Source of the DNA: Saxibacter everestensis
GTDB taxonomy: Bacteria; Actinomycetota; Actinomycetes; Actinomycetales; Brevibacteriaceae
Direction: 5' to 3'
DNA length: 64,000 bases
NCBI RefSeq assembly: GCF_025787225.1
Contig: NZ_CP090958.1
Coordinates: forward strand, 186,001-250,000
The notes under the pieces are model-generated. The model was not told the DNA's origin and searched no databases. It was given only the letters and a program-made list of their open reading frames with translations. Shown here in pieces: positions 41,961 to 50,468 of this stretch. Position numbers and translations under genes: made by a program. Positions within the stretch are counted from its first letter, which is position 1. Every line of letters starts with the position of its first letter.

Positions 41961-43378
41961 CCCGGACGCGTGTCGCCGTCGTCGACCTTGTAGATACCCT
42001 TCTCGGTCAGGGTAACCCCGACCGCCTCCGGCTGCAGGTGCTTCGGCGCGATCGCGCGGCTGAGGTGGTACATCACGATTACGACGATGGTCCCCAGCGA
42101 GATGCCACTGAGCGAGAACTGATCGCTGAACTGCAGCGATGTGTCACCGATCGCGATGATCAGGCCGGCAGCGACCGGCACGAGGTTCAGCGGGTTGCCG
42201 AAATCTACCTTGTTCTCCCGCCAGATCTTTGCGCCCAGAAGGCCGATCATGCCGTAAAGCACGACCGTGATCCCGCCGAGGACGCCGCCGGGAGTTGCAG
42301 AGATGAGCGCTCCGAACTTCGGCGAGAAGCCGAACAGGATGGCGACCACGGCGGCAGCGGCATATGCGGCGGTCGAATACACCTTGGTGGCGGCCATCAC
42401 GCCGATGTTCTCCGCGTAGGTCGTCGTCGGCGAGCCACCGACCGAACTGGCAAGGGCCGTGGCCACACCGTCCGCGGCGATTGCCCGGCCCATCATCGGG
42501 TCGAGGTCTGCCCCGGTCATCTCGGACACCGCCTTCACATGGCCGGCGTTCTCCGCAACGAGTGCGATGACGCCCGGTAGCACGAGAACAACCATGGCCA
42601 GGCTGAAGGACGGCGCATGGATACCCACGACGCCGTTTGCCTCATCCGTGAATGGCGGCAAGCCGAACCACGAGGCGCTCATCACGCCATCCCAGTTCAC
42701 CCTGAAATGCGTTGTCACTTCGCCGGCGGCGGCGTCGAAGGCGGTGATTTGGCCGGTTGTCAGGTCCAGAATCCAGGACAGGACGTAGCCGAAAACCAAC
42801 GAAAGGAAGATGGCGATCCGGCCTAGGAAGCCGCGCAGCCCGATACTCATCAGAATCAGCGCCGCCATCACGATCAGCGCGACCCATTGGTCCTGGGGCC
42901 AGTAGGTGTTGGCGACGACAGGAGCGAGATTAAAACCGATCAGCATCACCACGGCTCCGGTGACTACTGGCGGCAACACCTTGTACACCACCCGACCGCC
43001 CATGAAGTGAATGATCAGGCCGATGACGGCAAGCACCAGACCACTGATCAGGATGGCCCCGGTGACTTCCGCCGAGGTGCCGCCCTGCGCTCGAATGGCT
43101 GCAACCCCGCCGACGAACGCCGCCGACGTGCCGAGATAACTGGGAACGCGGCCCTTGACGATGAGCAGGAAGATGATTGTGCAGAAGCCCGAGAGCATCA
43201 CTGCCAGCTGCGGGTTGAGGCCCATGATGATGGGAAAAACGAACGTCGCGCCAAACATCGACACGACATGCTGGGCGCCGAGTCCCACCGTCCGTCCCCA
43301 GCTCAGGCGCTCGTTCGGAGCGACTACATCACCTGGCCGGATCGTCTTGCCATCGCCATGGAGCTTCCAGATTGGCAT
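41927..43378 (-). CDS. NCS2-family nucleobase permease, uracil-permease (UraA) type
   Basis: A 483-residue membrane protein with about 14 hydrophobic segments. NCS2 landmarks are TVGLGAQHVVSMFGATFVFP (QH motif in TM1), ALVAENAGHVKAV (acidic TM8 residue) and GGSPTTTYAENIGVMAATKVYS in TM10. The TTTYAENIGVMA form of this signature is typical of uracil permeases; xanthine and urate carriers have a different TM10 motif. I therefore favour a pyrimidine, although the neighbouring molybdenum hydroxylase would suit a purine. The ATG at 43376-43378 follows GAAAGG. It lies upstream of the hydroxylase operon on the same strand with a 111-bp gap. Confidence 0.87.
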   Translation of the reverse strand: MPIWKLHGDGKTIRPGDVVAPNERLSWGRTVGLGAQHVVSMFGATFVFPIIMGLNPQLAVMLSGFCTIIFLLIVKGRVPSYLGTSAAFVGGVAAIRAQGGTSAEVTGAILISGLVLAVIGLIIHFMGGRVVYKVLPPVVTGAVVMLIGFNLAPVVANTYWPQDQWVALIVMAALILMSIGLRGFLGRIAIFLSLVFGYVLSWILDLTTGQITAFDAAAGEVTTHFRVNWDGVMSASWFGLPPFTDEANGVVGIHAPSFSLAMVVLVLPGVIALVAENAGHVKAVSEMTGADLDPMMGRAIAADGVATALASSVGGSPTTTYAENIGVMAATKVYSTAAYAAAAVVAILFGFSPKFGALISATPGGVLGGITVVLYGMIGLLGAKIWRENKVDFGNPLNLVPVAAGLIIAIGDTSLQFSDQFSLSGISLGTIVVIVMYHLSRAIAPKHLQPEAVGVTLTEKGIYKVDDGDTRPGVEPETDERSR

Positions 43379-43720
43379 GTCGCTGCCTTTCTCCCGTGAG
43401 GATTTGGCCTCAGCCCGTGTTGTGCGGGCCTGAATCCCTAAAGACTTCGAAGGTGCAGTGTCAGCCTGGCGATCACCGGGCCAGCTGGTTCGAACGGTAG
43501 CCGACTGCTTTCGACGCCCGCGTGGTACAAACTTGCCAACCACTACGCCTGGTACTTGTCGCACTTTGTCGCAACCGGCCGGGCTGACGTGCTGGATTGC
43601 ACATCCGTCGTGCCGGTTCCGTCGCGGATGTGGCAAATCGGTGCAGGGTACGCGAACCAGTAGCCGCGAAGTGCGCTGAGTTCGAGAACCAGTAGCCGCG
43701 CGAATTGTATGGTGGGCTTC
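43379..43720. other. Divergent intergenic region with short repeats
   Basis: No gene is supported in these 342 bp between the permease and GNAT genes. GAACCAGTAGCCGCG occurs twice (about 43647 and 43687). CACATCCG and CGGATGTG form a dyad around 43598-43633, and TTGTCGCA is doubled near 43556. Promoters of both genes are expected here but I cannot assign hexamers. Confidence 0.5.
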
Positions 43721-44407
43721 ATGCCTGATCTGCTTGAAGAGCTGTGGCCGCCCTATGGACTGAAGATCAGTTGCGGCCCGCTCACTCTGTCCCCGGTCCA
43801 GGACGGTGACTTTCTCGCTCTCGACCGGCTGGTGCAGTCCGGCGTGCACGATCCGAACCGGATGCCGTTCTTCGTTCCCTGGACTGACGGCGAGGCGGAA
43901 GACGTCCGTCTCCGGCTGCTGCAGTACCACTGGTCGCAGCGCGCGGCGATGAAGCCAGAGTCGTGGGCGCTTGAAACCGCTGTCCGGTTCGACGGCGTGA
44001 TCGTGGGCTGTCAGGCAATCAAGACGAAAGACTACCGAGTCACCCGCACCGGTGAGACCGGCTCGTGGCTTGGCTTGGAACATCACGGCAAGGGCATTGG
44101 AACGCTGATGCGTCAGGTGATATGCGCCTTCATGTTCGACCATATGGACGCTGCCGAGGTCACGTCGGCGGCGTTCACCGACAACCCGGCCTCCCTCGCG
44201 GTGTCGCGCAAAGTTGGCTATCGCGACAACGGGACCGATCGAGTCGAGCGCAGGGACGACGAGCTGGCGATCAATCAGCGCCTGGTTCTGACGCCCGACT
44301 CTTTTGTCCGGCCGGAATACGAACTCACTGTGCAGGGACTGGCTCCGTTTCGGAAACTACTCGGCCTGGACCGCACTACTTCAGCCGGTCCTAACGTACG
44401 GGGCTAA
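43721..44407 (+). CDS. GNAT-family N-acetyltransferase
   Basis: A 228-residue protein. The acetyl-CoA binding core is TGSWLGLEHHGKGIGTLMRQVICAF (the RimJ/RimL-type G-x-G-x-G/A loop), followed by TSAAFTDNPASLAVSRKVGYRDNG. An N-terminal LKISCGPLTLSPVQDGDFLAL matches the RimL-like subgroup, which acetylates N-termini, small amines or antibiotics. The substrate is unknown. The ATG at 43721 follows GGTGG; an earlier ATG at 43709 is possible. Confidence 0.87.
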   Translation: MPDLLEELWPPYGLKISCGPLTLSPVQDGDFLALDRLVQSGVHDPNRMPFFVPWTDGEAEDVRLRLLQYHWSQRAAMKPESWALETAVRFDGVIVGCQAIKTKDYRVTRTGETGSWLGLEHHGKGIGTLMRQVICAFMFDHMDAAEVTSAAFTDNPASLAVSRKVGYRDNGTDRVERRDDELAINQRLVLTPDSFVRPEYELTVQGLAPFRKLLGLDRTTSAGPNVRG

Positions 44408-44458
44408 CGACGCCCGGACTAACGGCCTCTGGCCGAGGTAACGGGCAGAATGCTCTGG

Positions 44459-44493
44459 ACGTACTCCCGCTCAAGTAAGCGACGGGAGTACGT
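44459..44493. terminator. Bidirectional terminator hairpin between convergent genes
   Basis: ACGTACTCCCG and CGGGAGTACGT pair perfectly over 11 bp around a 13-base loop, in which CGCT and AGCG offer an alternative inner pairing. It starts 52 nt after the GNAT stop and ends 3 nt before the stop of the convergent gene. There is no T-run; many actinobacterial terminators lack one. Confidence 0.65.
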
Positions 44494-44495
44494 GA

Positions 44496-45176
44496 TTAGC
44501 CGCGCGATCCGAGCGGCTTTCCGTTTCGCTCGGCAATATGACGCGGCGCGGTGAGCGCAGGGTCGAGCTCGGGCGCGTTCTGTGGTGCTCCCCAAGCGGT
44601 CGTCAGCGGGAGAACCCCGGCCCAGATCCCGGCCTCGGCGTCCGGGCTGTCGCCGTCATCCGGCGGGCCGAACCGCAGCTTGACCGAGGCCTCATCGAGG
44701 GAAAGCGCGAGCAGGGAGGTGGCTGCCAGCTCCTTCCGGTTGGGCTGCCTGGCATGCTCCCATTGGCCGGGTGCACTCTGCTCGGTAAGAATGCGCAAGC
44801 CCTCGAGCTTCTCTTCCGTTTCTTCGACCAGGCGTGGAACGCCGTAGATCATTGCGCTGCGGTAATTGACCCCATGCTCGAAGACGGAACGTGCAAGCAC
44901 GAGCCCGTCGACATGTGTCACCGTGACACACGCCGAGGCATCGGGAGCCTCCACGAGACTGCGGCTTGCCACCGAACCATGGATATAGAGAGTGGTTGCG
45001 GTCGCCCCGTACACCGTGGGAACCACCATGACGCTGCCGCGGACGACGACGCCGAGGTGACAGATGAACCCGGCACGCAAAATCGAGTGCAGATCCTCAG
45101 GGTCGAGGCTTCCCTGTTCCCGGAGTCGACGGTGATTTGTGCGTTCCGTGGCAGACAGCAGTTTCTCGGTGCGCAT
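44496..45176 (-). CDS. Pyridoxamine 5'-phosphate oxidase-like FMN-binding protein
   Basis: A 226-residue split-barrel flavoprotein of the nitroimidazole-resistance/PNPOx-like group. RAGFICHLGVVVRGSVMVVPTVYGATATTLYIHGS covers the first strands, and ACVTVTHVDGLVLARSVFEHGVNYRSAMIYGVPR the second half with the flavin-contact HGVNYRS region. The ATG at 45174-45176 has GGAG eight bases upstream; a GTG three codons earlier is less likely. The long C-terminal extension (LRFGPPDDGDSPDAEAGIWAGVLPL) is usual in this subgroup. The reaction is unknown. Confidence 0.85.
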   Translation of the reverse strand: MRTEKLLSATERTNHRRLREQGSLDPEDLHSILRAGFICHLGVVVRGSVMVVPTVYGATATTLYIHGSVASRSLVEAPDASACVTVTHVDGLVLARSVFEHGVNYRSAMIYGVPRLVEETEEKLEGLRILTEQSAPGQWEHARQPNRKELAATSLLALSLDEASVKLRFGPPDDGDSPDAEAGIWAGVLPLTTAWGAPQNAPELDPALTAPRHIAERNGKPLGSRG

Positions 45177-45536
45177 GGCTTCCACTCCGTTGTGCCCTTC
45201 TCATCATTGAGTCGATCCGGTACCAAACTCGCCTCTGGCGACTGATCTAGTGCGTAGTGCGGCTAGATGACACTATATACGTTGTAGATTTCCGATACCG
45301 CCGCGGAATTAGTGGGCGCGGCCGAATCTGAGCTTGCAGCTTTGGAGCTCTTGGAGCTCTTGGAGCTCGACCAGTCTCCCTGCATGTCGCCGTCCGGCTA
45401 GTGCGCGCGGCCTGCCGTCTGGCTAGCTTGCTCGGTCTGCAGTGCGGCAGGGGTATTCGGCTGCGCTCGGCCTGCAGTGCTGCGGCGGTTTGCTCGGCTG
45501 CCGCGGCGGGTGCCACGCGGCCGGGTTGTCCGACTG
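45177..45536. other. Intergenic region with a 9-bp triplet repeat
   Basis: These 360 bp lie between two minus-strand genes and hold no supported gene. GGAGCTCTT is repeated about three times near 45343-45368. GGCTAG, CTCGG and CTGCAGTGC motifs recur irregularly to the right, suggesting decayed repeats next to the PucR 3' end. The promoter of the PNPOx-like gene should be at the left end. Confidence 0.5.
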
Positions 45537-47420
45537 CTAGCGATTAATGCCGCGCATCGAAAGGATCTTCAATGCCAGGGACAAGTCAAGACGCAGCGTC
45601 GGCTGGCTGGTGAACGGTCCGAGCATCCGCTCCAGCTTGCTGATTCGATAGCGCAGCGTGTTGTAGTGGAAATGCAGGGTACGAGCGGTTTCGGCGACAT
45701 TGATGTTGGTCGCCAGCAGCAGTTCCAGAGTGCGGCGCAGGTCTGTTGCCTCGGGAGTGTCCTCGGCAAGCTCCCGGAGGGTCTCTCGAGCAAACGACTC
45801 CAGCTCCGCTTCATCCTCGACCAGGCTCAGCAGCCGATAGACGCCGAGCTCGTCGAAGTGCGTGACCGCCGCTCCGCCGGAGATCTGCCTGCCTACCCTC
45901 AGCGCCGTGCGGGCCTGCGAGTACGCCATCGGGATCGATTCGGTTGATTCGCAGCTTCGGCTGATGCCCACGCTGAACGGCCGACGCCCGCCGCCGCCAT
46001 CGCCCCGCACAACTCCCACCAGGTCCACGACCTTCTGAGTGGTCTGCTCCCGGTGGGCCGCACCCATGATGATGACGGTTTCAGTGGTGAGCGCTGCAAC
46101 CGCTGCGCCTTCATCGCGGTGGCGCAGCGCTCCGGCGAATGCCTGAGCTTGTCTTTCCACCAGGGGGCGACGCACAGTGGTCTGCTCATCGACCTGATCC
46201 ACCGGGTCCGGCTCGATAACGACGACGGTCAGCTCCCGGTCCAGGTCCCAACCGAAACTCCGTGCGTGCGTTACCGCCTGCGGGCCTGGTCCGGCTCGGC
46301 CAAGCAGCAGATCGCGAACGTAATCGGCGCGGTACTTCTCCTCGACGGCGGCCACCGCCCGGTCACGGGTAATCACCAGCGCGCAAACCGATGATGCCCG
46401 GTCGAGCGCGTACAGGTCCTCCTGGCCGAGCGTGCGGTCGAAAGCGAATGCCGCCACTCGGCCATGATCGACGTGACCGGCCAGCACCGGCGCCACGGCG
46501 ACCGAGTCGACACAGGCCGACGCTGCACCGGCGGATTCTGCGCCGGCCGACGTTGCACCGGCCGATTCTGCACTGCCCGATTCTGCACTGGCCGACATAG
46601 CGCCCGACGAGTCGCGGGCCGCAGACACCGTCCCGGCGTCCCTGCGGGTTTGCCGCTTCACCTCGGTGGTGGACCTTGACGTTCCGTGGGCAGCCGGGCG
46701 GACCACGGGCAGCGGGTGGACGCCGAGCGCGCCTTCCAGCGCATCGGTTCGCAGCCGGCCGGTGCCGTCGAGAGCGGAGGAATCGCGGATCGCAGCGATC
46801 TGCTCCTCGGTTCCCGCGATAGTTATCTGCCGACCATCGGGAGTCGTCATCATGACGCCGGTGTTCATGGCGTGGGCGATGGCATTGCTGACCGCCTGCA
46901 ACTCGCCGCCGGCCAGCACGATATCGACGAGGCGCCGCTGCAGCTTCTCGGCGTAATTCATCACTCGGACATGGCGGTTTGCCAGGTCGATGGAACCTTT
47001 GGTCAGCACATCGTCGAAGGACACGTCGGCGGGGATCGCGATGATCGGGAAGCCGAGTGTATCGGCCATATCGAGCGATTCCTGGGGGACTTCCTCGATG
47101 TAGCGGCCGAGCTTGATCCCGATTGCCGCAGCGTCCTTTTCGTGCAGCGCGGCTATCAGGGAAGTCAGGCGCTTGGGGTTCTTTCGAATGGCGTATCCGG
47201 CGGTGAGCAACAATTCGTTGGGTCGGACCCACCGCTCGATGTCGGGCACTTCCATCACGTTGAACCGGGAGACTTCGCGACCGGCTCCGGACTTGCCGGC
47301 AAGAATCTCGCTACCGCTCAGAGCTTCGGTCGCCAGCAGGCCGGCAACCGACATATCGTCCGGAAGCAAGGCCTTAGCGCCGGGGGCAAAATCCTGATCA
47401 AATGCCGCCGAACTATCCAT
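45537..47420 (-). CDS. PucR-family regulator of the allHFG-like operon, with Ala/Ser-rich insert
   Basis: A 627-residue regulator. The N-terminal PucR domain (about residues 25-150) has FNVMEVPDIERWVRPNELLLTAGYA and AAIGIKLGRYIEEVPQESLDMADTLGFPIIAIP. The C-terminal GGDEF-like and helix-turn-helix part ends with LLLATNINVAETARTLHFHYNTLRYRISKLERMLG. Around residues 270-305 an Ala/Ser/Glu/Gly insert comes from five 15-nt repeats (46525-46599). PucR proteins activate purine and allantoin catabolism. Divergence from allH-allF-allG fits that role; the effector may be a ureide or oxamate. Confidence 0.88.
   Translation of the reverse strand: MDSSAAFDQDFAPGAKALLPDDMSVAGLLATEALSGSEILAGKSGAGREVSRFNVMEVPDIERWVRPNELLLTAGYAIRKNPKRLTSLIAALHEKDAAAIGIKLGRYIEEVPQESLDMADTLGFPIIAIPADVSFDDVLTKGSIDLANRHVRVMNYAEKLQRRLVDIVLAGGELQAVSNAIAHAMNTGVMMTTPDGRQITIAGTEEQIAAIRDSSALDGTGRLRTDALEGALGVHPLPVVRPAAHGTSRSTTEVKRQTRRDAGTVSAARDSSGAMSASAESGSAESAGATSAGAESAGAASACVDSVAVAPVLAGHVDHGRVAAFAFDRTLGQEDLYALDRASSVCALVITRDRAVAAVEEKYRADYVRDLLLGRAGPGPQAVTHARSFGWDLDRELTVVVIEPDPVDQVDEQTTVRRPLVERQAQAFAGALRHRDEGAAVAALTTETVIIMGAAHREQTTQKVVDLVGVVRGDGGGGRRPFSVGISRSCESTESIPMAYSQARTALRVGRQISGGAAVTHFDELGVYRLLSLVEDEAELESFARETLRELAEDTPEATDLRRTLELLLATNINVAETARTLHFHYNTLRYRISKLERMLGPFTSQPTLRLDLSLALKILSMRGINR
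46525..46599. repeat. 15-nt in-frame tandem repeat (x5) inside the PucR gene
   Basis: Five 15-nt units such as GCACCGGCCGATTCT encode five-residue Ser/Ala/Glu/Gly units in the linker between the sensory and output domains. Confidence 0.85.
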
Positions 47421-47440
47421 TTGTGTCCAGTCCCGTCCCC

Positions 47441-47469
47441 TTGATATTTGGCAACTTTCTACATACTAG
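47441..47469 (+). promoter_or_regulatory. Candidate promoter of the allHFG-like operon
   Basis: TTGATA and TACTAG are separated by 17 bases in the 143-bp divergent region, 95 bp upstream of the GTG start of the DUF2877 gene. The -35 element is good and the -10 only partial, so this is tentative. Confidence 0.4.
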
Positions 47470-47563
47470 CCCCGAGAAGAGTCGCCTAACTTAGGGATGG
47501 AAATGGCAGGCACCGGTCCTGCGCCCGTTCAGATTGCGGCAGCGGAGGGAGTGGAGAATCCAC

Positions 47564-48751
47564 GTGGATACGCTTCCCGTCGACTGCGCTGACAGTGTGC
47601 CAGCCGCGTTTTCGAGCCGGCTTCGCCAGCTCGTGGACCGGCAGGCCTCGGCCCGGGTAGTCGTTACCTCCCGAAATGCGGCATACGCGCGGACGGCGGG
47701 CCGTGAGGTTTTCGCCATAGTGAACGGTCGTGCTTATCCGCCGTCGAAGTCCATCGTGCTGCCTGGTTCGGCAGATGTCTCGATGCTGTATCCGGCTGGC
47801 ACCCGAGTGCGATTTGTCCCGTCCGCGGAGTCCGATGGCGTGGCTGGTGCAGGCATGGTCGGCGGCGGGTTCGCTGGCGCAGGCTGGGTGAATGGCTCAA
47901 ATGGTCGTCCCGGAAGCGGCTTGTTCAGCTCGATGGTGCGAGTGGACTCCTGGTGGCAGCCGCAGTCCATCCGGCGAGGTGACGTCGACCAGCGGGCAGC
48001 CGACCGGCTCCGGCGGCTCGTCGATGCGCGGGCGCCAGAGTTCTGCCTGGCGGGATTCGAATCAGCCGCACTGGACATCGTCCGGCGGCAGATCGGCATC
48101 GCCGCCGACTATTGGGCATCGGGCCATGTCGACGGTTGCCGGTCGGCCTTGTTAACGCTGCTCGGACTCGGCCCGGGGTCGACCCCGGCAGGCGATGATG
48201 CGGTGGCCGGCTTCCTGCTCGGGCTGCGAGCGTTCGCGGCAAGCCCGGCAAGCCCGGCAAGCCCAACCTGCGAGGCCCACCCGGCAAGCTCAACCTACCC
48301 AACCTACGATGCCCACCCGGTATGCCCGGTAGGCGGGACGAGCGTGCTCGGCTCGACCCCGGCAACGCATGTAATGCGCGCGTCCACGTCCGGAGCAGCA
48401 GGCGCGACAAAGCCGAGCGTGATATCGCCATTCGATTCGCTGGGCGCCGAGGTGGCCGAGGCCGCCGCAGACCGGACCACAATCGTCAGTGCGGGGTTGC
48501 TGCACGAGGCAAGTCAGGGGTACTGCGCGCCCGAGTTGATTCGCGCCGTCGAGACATTGACGGCTGGCACACTGACGCCTCGGACCTTGACGGCCGAGAG
48601 CACCCGGCGAGACACCGACGCCGCATTCGAGCGGCTGCTCAGCATCGGACACACCTCGGGACTAGCCACTGCCCTCGGGCTGCTCGCGATCGCCGAGAAA
48701 GCCCTCTCCAACCAACCCGGACCATACGCCACCCCTGCTACCTGCGCATGA
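47564..48751 (+). CDS. allH: DUF2877 protein, probable oxamate carbamoyltransferase subunit AllH (YlbF-like)
   Basis: A 395-residue DUF2877 protein. The signature is LGLGPGSTPAGDDAVAGFLLGLRAF, followed later by RTTIVSAGLLHEASQG and SIGHTSGLATALGLL. In E. coli the allFGH genes (formerly fdrA, ylbE, ylbF) encode oxamic transcarbamylase, which turns oxalurate and phosphate into oxamate and carbamoyl phosphate in allantoin use. The GTG at 47564 has GGAGA seven bases before it; a TTG at 47534 is further upstream. Residues ~225-265 are a Pro/Ala/Ser/Thr-rich insert built from 9-nt repeats. First gene of the operon. Confidence 0.78.
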   Translation: MDTLPVDCADSVPAAFSSRLRQLVDRQASARVVVTSRNAAYARTAGREVFAIVNGRAYPPSKSIVLPGSADVSMLYPAGTRVRFVPSAESDGVAGAGMVGGGFAGAGWVNGSNGRPGSGLFSSMVRVDSWWQPQSIRRGDVDQRAADRLRRLVDARAPEFCLAGFESAALDIVRRQIGIAADYWASGHVDGCRSALLTLLGLGPGSTPAGDDAVAGFLLGLRAFAASPASPASPTCEAHPASSTYPTYDAHPVCPVGGTSVLGSTPATHVMRASTSGAAGATKPSVISPFDSLGAEVAEAAADRTTIVSAGLLHEASQGYCAPELIRAVETLTAGTLTPRTLTAESTRRDTDAAFERLLSIGHTSGLATALGLLAIAEKALSNQPGPYATPATCA

Positions 48752-48764
48752 AGGAAAGGACATC

Positions 48765-50468
48765 ATGGGCGAGACCTTCGTAGAAGCCCGAAGCGGCTCC
48801 TACCACGATTCAGTGACGCTGTTGCGGCTAAGCAAAGACGTCGCCGCGGTTCCCGGTATCCGTGCGGCGCAGGTCGCGATGGCCACGCCGCTGAACCTTG
48901 ATGTGCTCTCGACGATGGGTTTCACCCTGCCAGTCGTCGGTCCGGACCAGTTGCTGATTGCGCTCGAGGCCGAGGAAGGTACGCATGCCGCTGATGTCTT
49001 CACTACCGCCGTTGCCGAAATCGAGCGCCGGTTAGGCGCTAAGCGCAATGGCAGCGGCGCGGTACGGGCCGACCGTCAACCACCTCGCACGGTGTCCGCC
49101 GCGCTGAGGGACGTGCCGGCCCCACTTGCGCTGATATCCGTGCCCGGGCCGAACGCAGCCGCCGAGGCCTGGGACGCACTGGACAACGGTGTCAACGTGA
49201 TGCTGTTCAGCGACAATGTCAGCATCGCGGACGAGATTTCGCTCAAGGAAGCAGCTCGCGAACGTGGGCTACTCGTGATGGGACCGGATTGCGGTACGGC
49301 CATCGTCGGCGGGGTCGGGCTTGGTTTTGCCAACGCAGTGCGACCAGGACCTGTTTCGGTGATCGCTGCCTCGGGTACCGGCGCCCAGCAGCTGCTCGCT
49401 TTGCTGGATGCCGCGTCGATCGGCGTCCGGCACTGTATCGGCCTCGGCGGGCGTGACCTCGGCGCAGGGGTCGCCGGCCGGGGCGCTCTCCAGGCACTCG
49501 ATGTGTTGGCCGCCGATCAGGAGACGGAGGTCATCGTCGTGGTGTCGAAACCCGCGGATCCTGCCGTGCTCGAATCGCTTCGGGTGAGGGCGGCAGACCT
49601 CGGCCAGCCCCTGATATGGGCGGTACTCGGGCCGGACCAACCGGACCTCAGCGAGGCAGTGCAGGACGTCTGCAGATTTTTGGGCACCGAGGTGCCGGAA
49701 TGGCCGAGCTGGAATCCGGTGTCGAACTCGGACCCAGAGCTGCCAGGGAGCGCGACGAGGATCGACGGCTCGGCACTCGTCGATGCCACGCCGGGCACCG
49801 ACGACTCGGAAACCGGATCCAAAACTCCCTCCGGTACCCTGCTGCGCGGGCTGTATGCGGGCGGCACCCTGTGCGACGAGGCGCTCGCCATAGCGGGGCG
49901 CACCCTCGGCCCGATCGCCTCAAACGTCACGCTCGACAGTTCCTGGCCACACCTTGAGCTCGCCGGGGCAAGCGACCTGAAGACGGCGTTCAACCAGAAC
50001 GGTCACAGCATCGTCGATCTCGGTGACGACACCCTGACGTCCGGCCGGGCGCACCCGATGATCGACGCCTCGCTTCGGCTGGACCTGTTGGACGACGCGG
50101 CCGCCGATACCCGGGTCGGCGTAGTGTTGTTTGACGTTGTGCTCGGCTACGGCGCAGCCGACGACCCGGCGGGCGAGTACCGGCCTGCCATCGAGGCAAC
50201 TCTGGCGGCGCGCGATGATCTTGGCGTCGTGATCGCGCTGATTGGCACCGCCACGGATCCGCAGAACTTGTCCCGGCAGGCTGAGCAACTGAGCGCGGCC
50301 GGTGCCCACGTGTACCTGTCCAACGCGCAGGCGGCCCGGGCCGCCGTGCAGCTCCTAGTTCACCGGCAAGTCGCAGACCACCGGCAAGATGCAGGCCCCC
50401 GGCAAGATGCAGGCCATCGGCAAGTTTCAGCTGGCGCCGGCACCCAGTCAGTCGAAGGAGAACGCTGA
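48765..50468 (+). CDS. allF: FdrA-family protein, probable oxamate carbamoyltransferase subunit AllF
   Basis: A 567-residue FdrA protein, related to acyl-CoA synthetase/succinyl-CoA ligase alpha folds. SYHDSVTLLRLSKDVAAVPGI at the start, LISVPGPNAAAEAWDALDNGVNVMLFSDN, GLLVMGPDCGTAIVGGVGLGFANAV and AASGTGAQQLLALLDAASIGVRHCIGLGGRDL are family landmarks. The C-terminal GLYAGGTLCDEA and HPMIDASLR belong to the second ligase-like half. The last residues (HRQVAD, HRQDAG, PRQDAG, HRQVSA) are four 18-nt repeats at 50361-50432 with no family counterpart. It starts 13 nt after allH and its TGA overlaps the next ATG by one base. Confidence 0.85.
   Translation: MGETFVEARSGSYHDSVTLLRLSKDVAAVPGIRAAQVAMATPLNLDVLSTMGFTLPVVGPDQLLIALEAEEGTHAADVFTTAVAEIERRLGAKRNGSGAVRADRQPPRTVSAALRDVPAPLALISVPGPNAAAEAWDALDNGVNVMLFSDNVSIADEISLKEAARERGLLVMGPDCGTAIVGGVGLGFANAVRPGPVSVIAASGTGAQQLLALLDAASIGVRHCIGLGGRDLGAGVAGRGALQALDVLAADQETEVIVVVSKPADPAVLESLRVRAADLGQPLIWAVLGPDQPDLSEAVQDVCRFLGTEVPEWPSWNPVSNSDPELPGSATRIDGSALVDATPGTDDSETGSKTPSGTLLRGLYAGGTLCDEALAIAGRTLGPIASNVTLDSSWPHLELAGASDLKTAFNQNGHSIVDLGDDTLTSGRAHPMIDASLRLDLLDDAAADTRVGVVLFDVVLGYGAADDPAGEYRPAIEATLAARDDLGVVIALIGTATDPQNLSRQAEQLSAAGAHVYLSNAQAARAAVQLLVHRQVADHRQDAGPRQDAGHRQVSAGAGTQSVEGER
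50361..50432. repeat. 18-nt in-frame tandem repeat (x4) at the allF 3' end
   Basis: Four 18-nt units of the form CACCGGCAAGATGCAGGC encode six-residue units at the C-terminus, just before the stop and the allG start. Confidence 0.85.

Noticed and set aside
41927-43378. Xanthine permease specificity for the NCS2 carrier
   Set aside because: The TM10 motif TTTYAENIGVMA is of uracil-permease type; purine transport cannot be excluded but is not supported.
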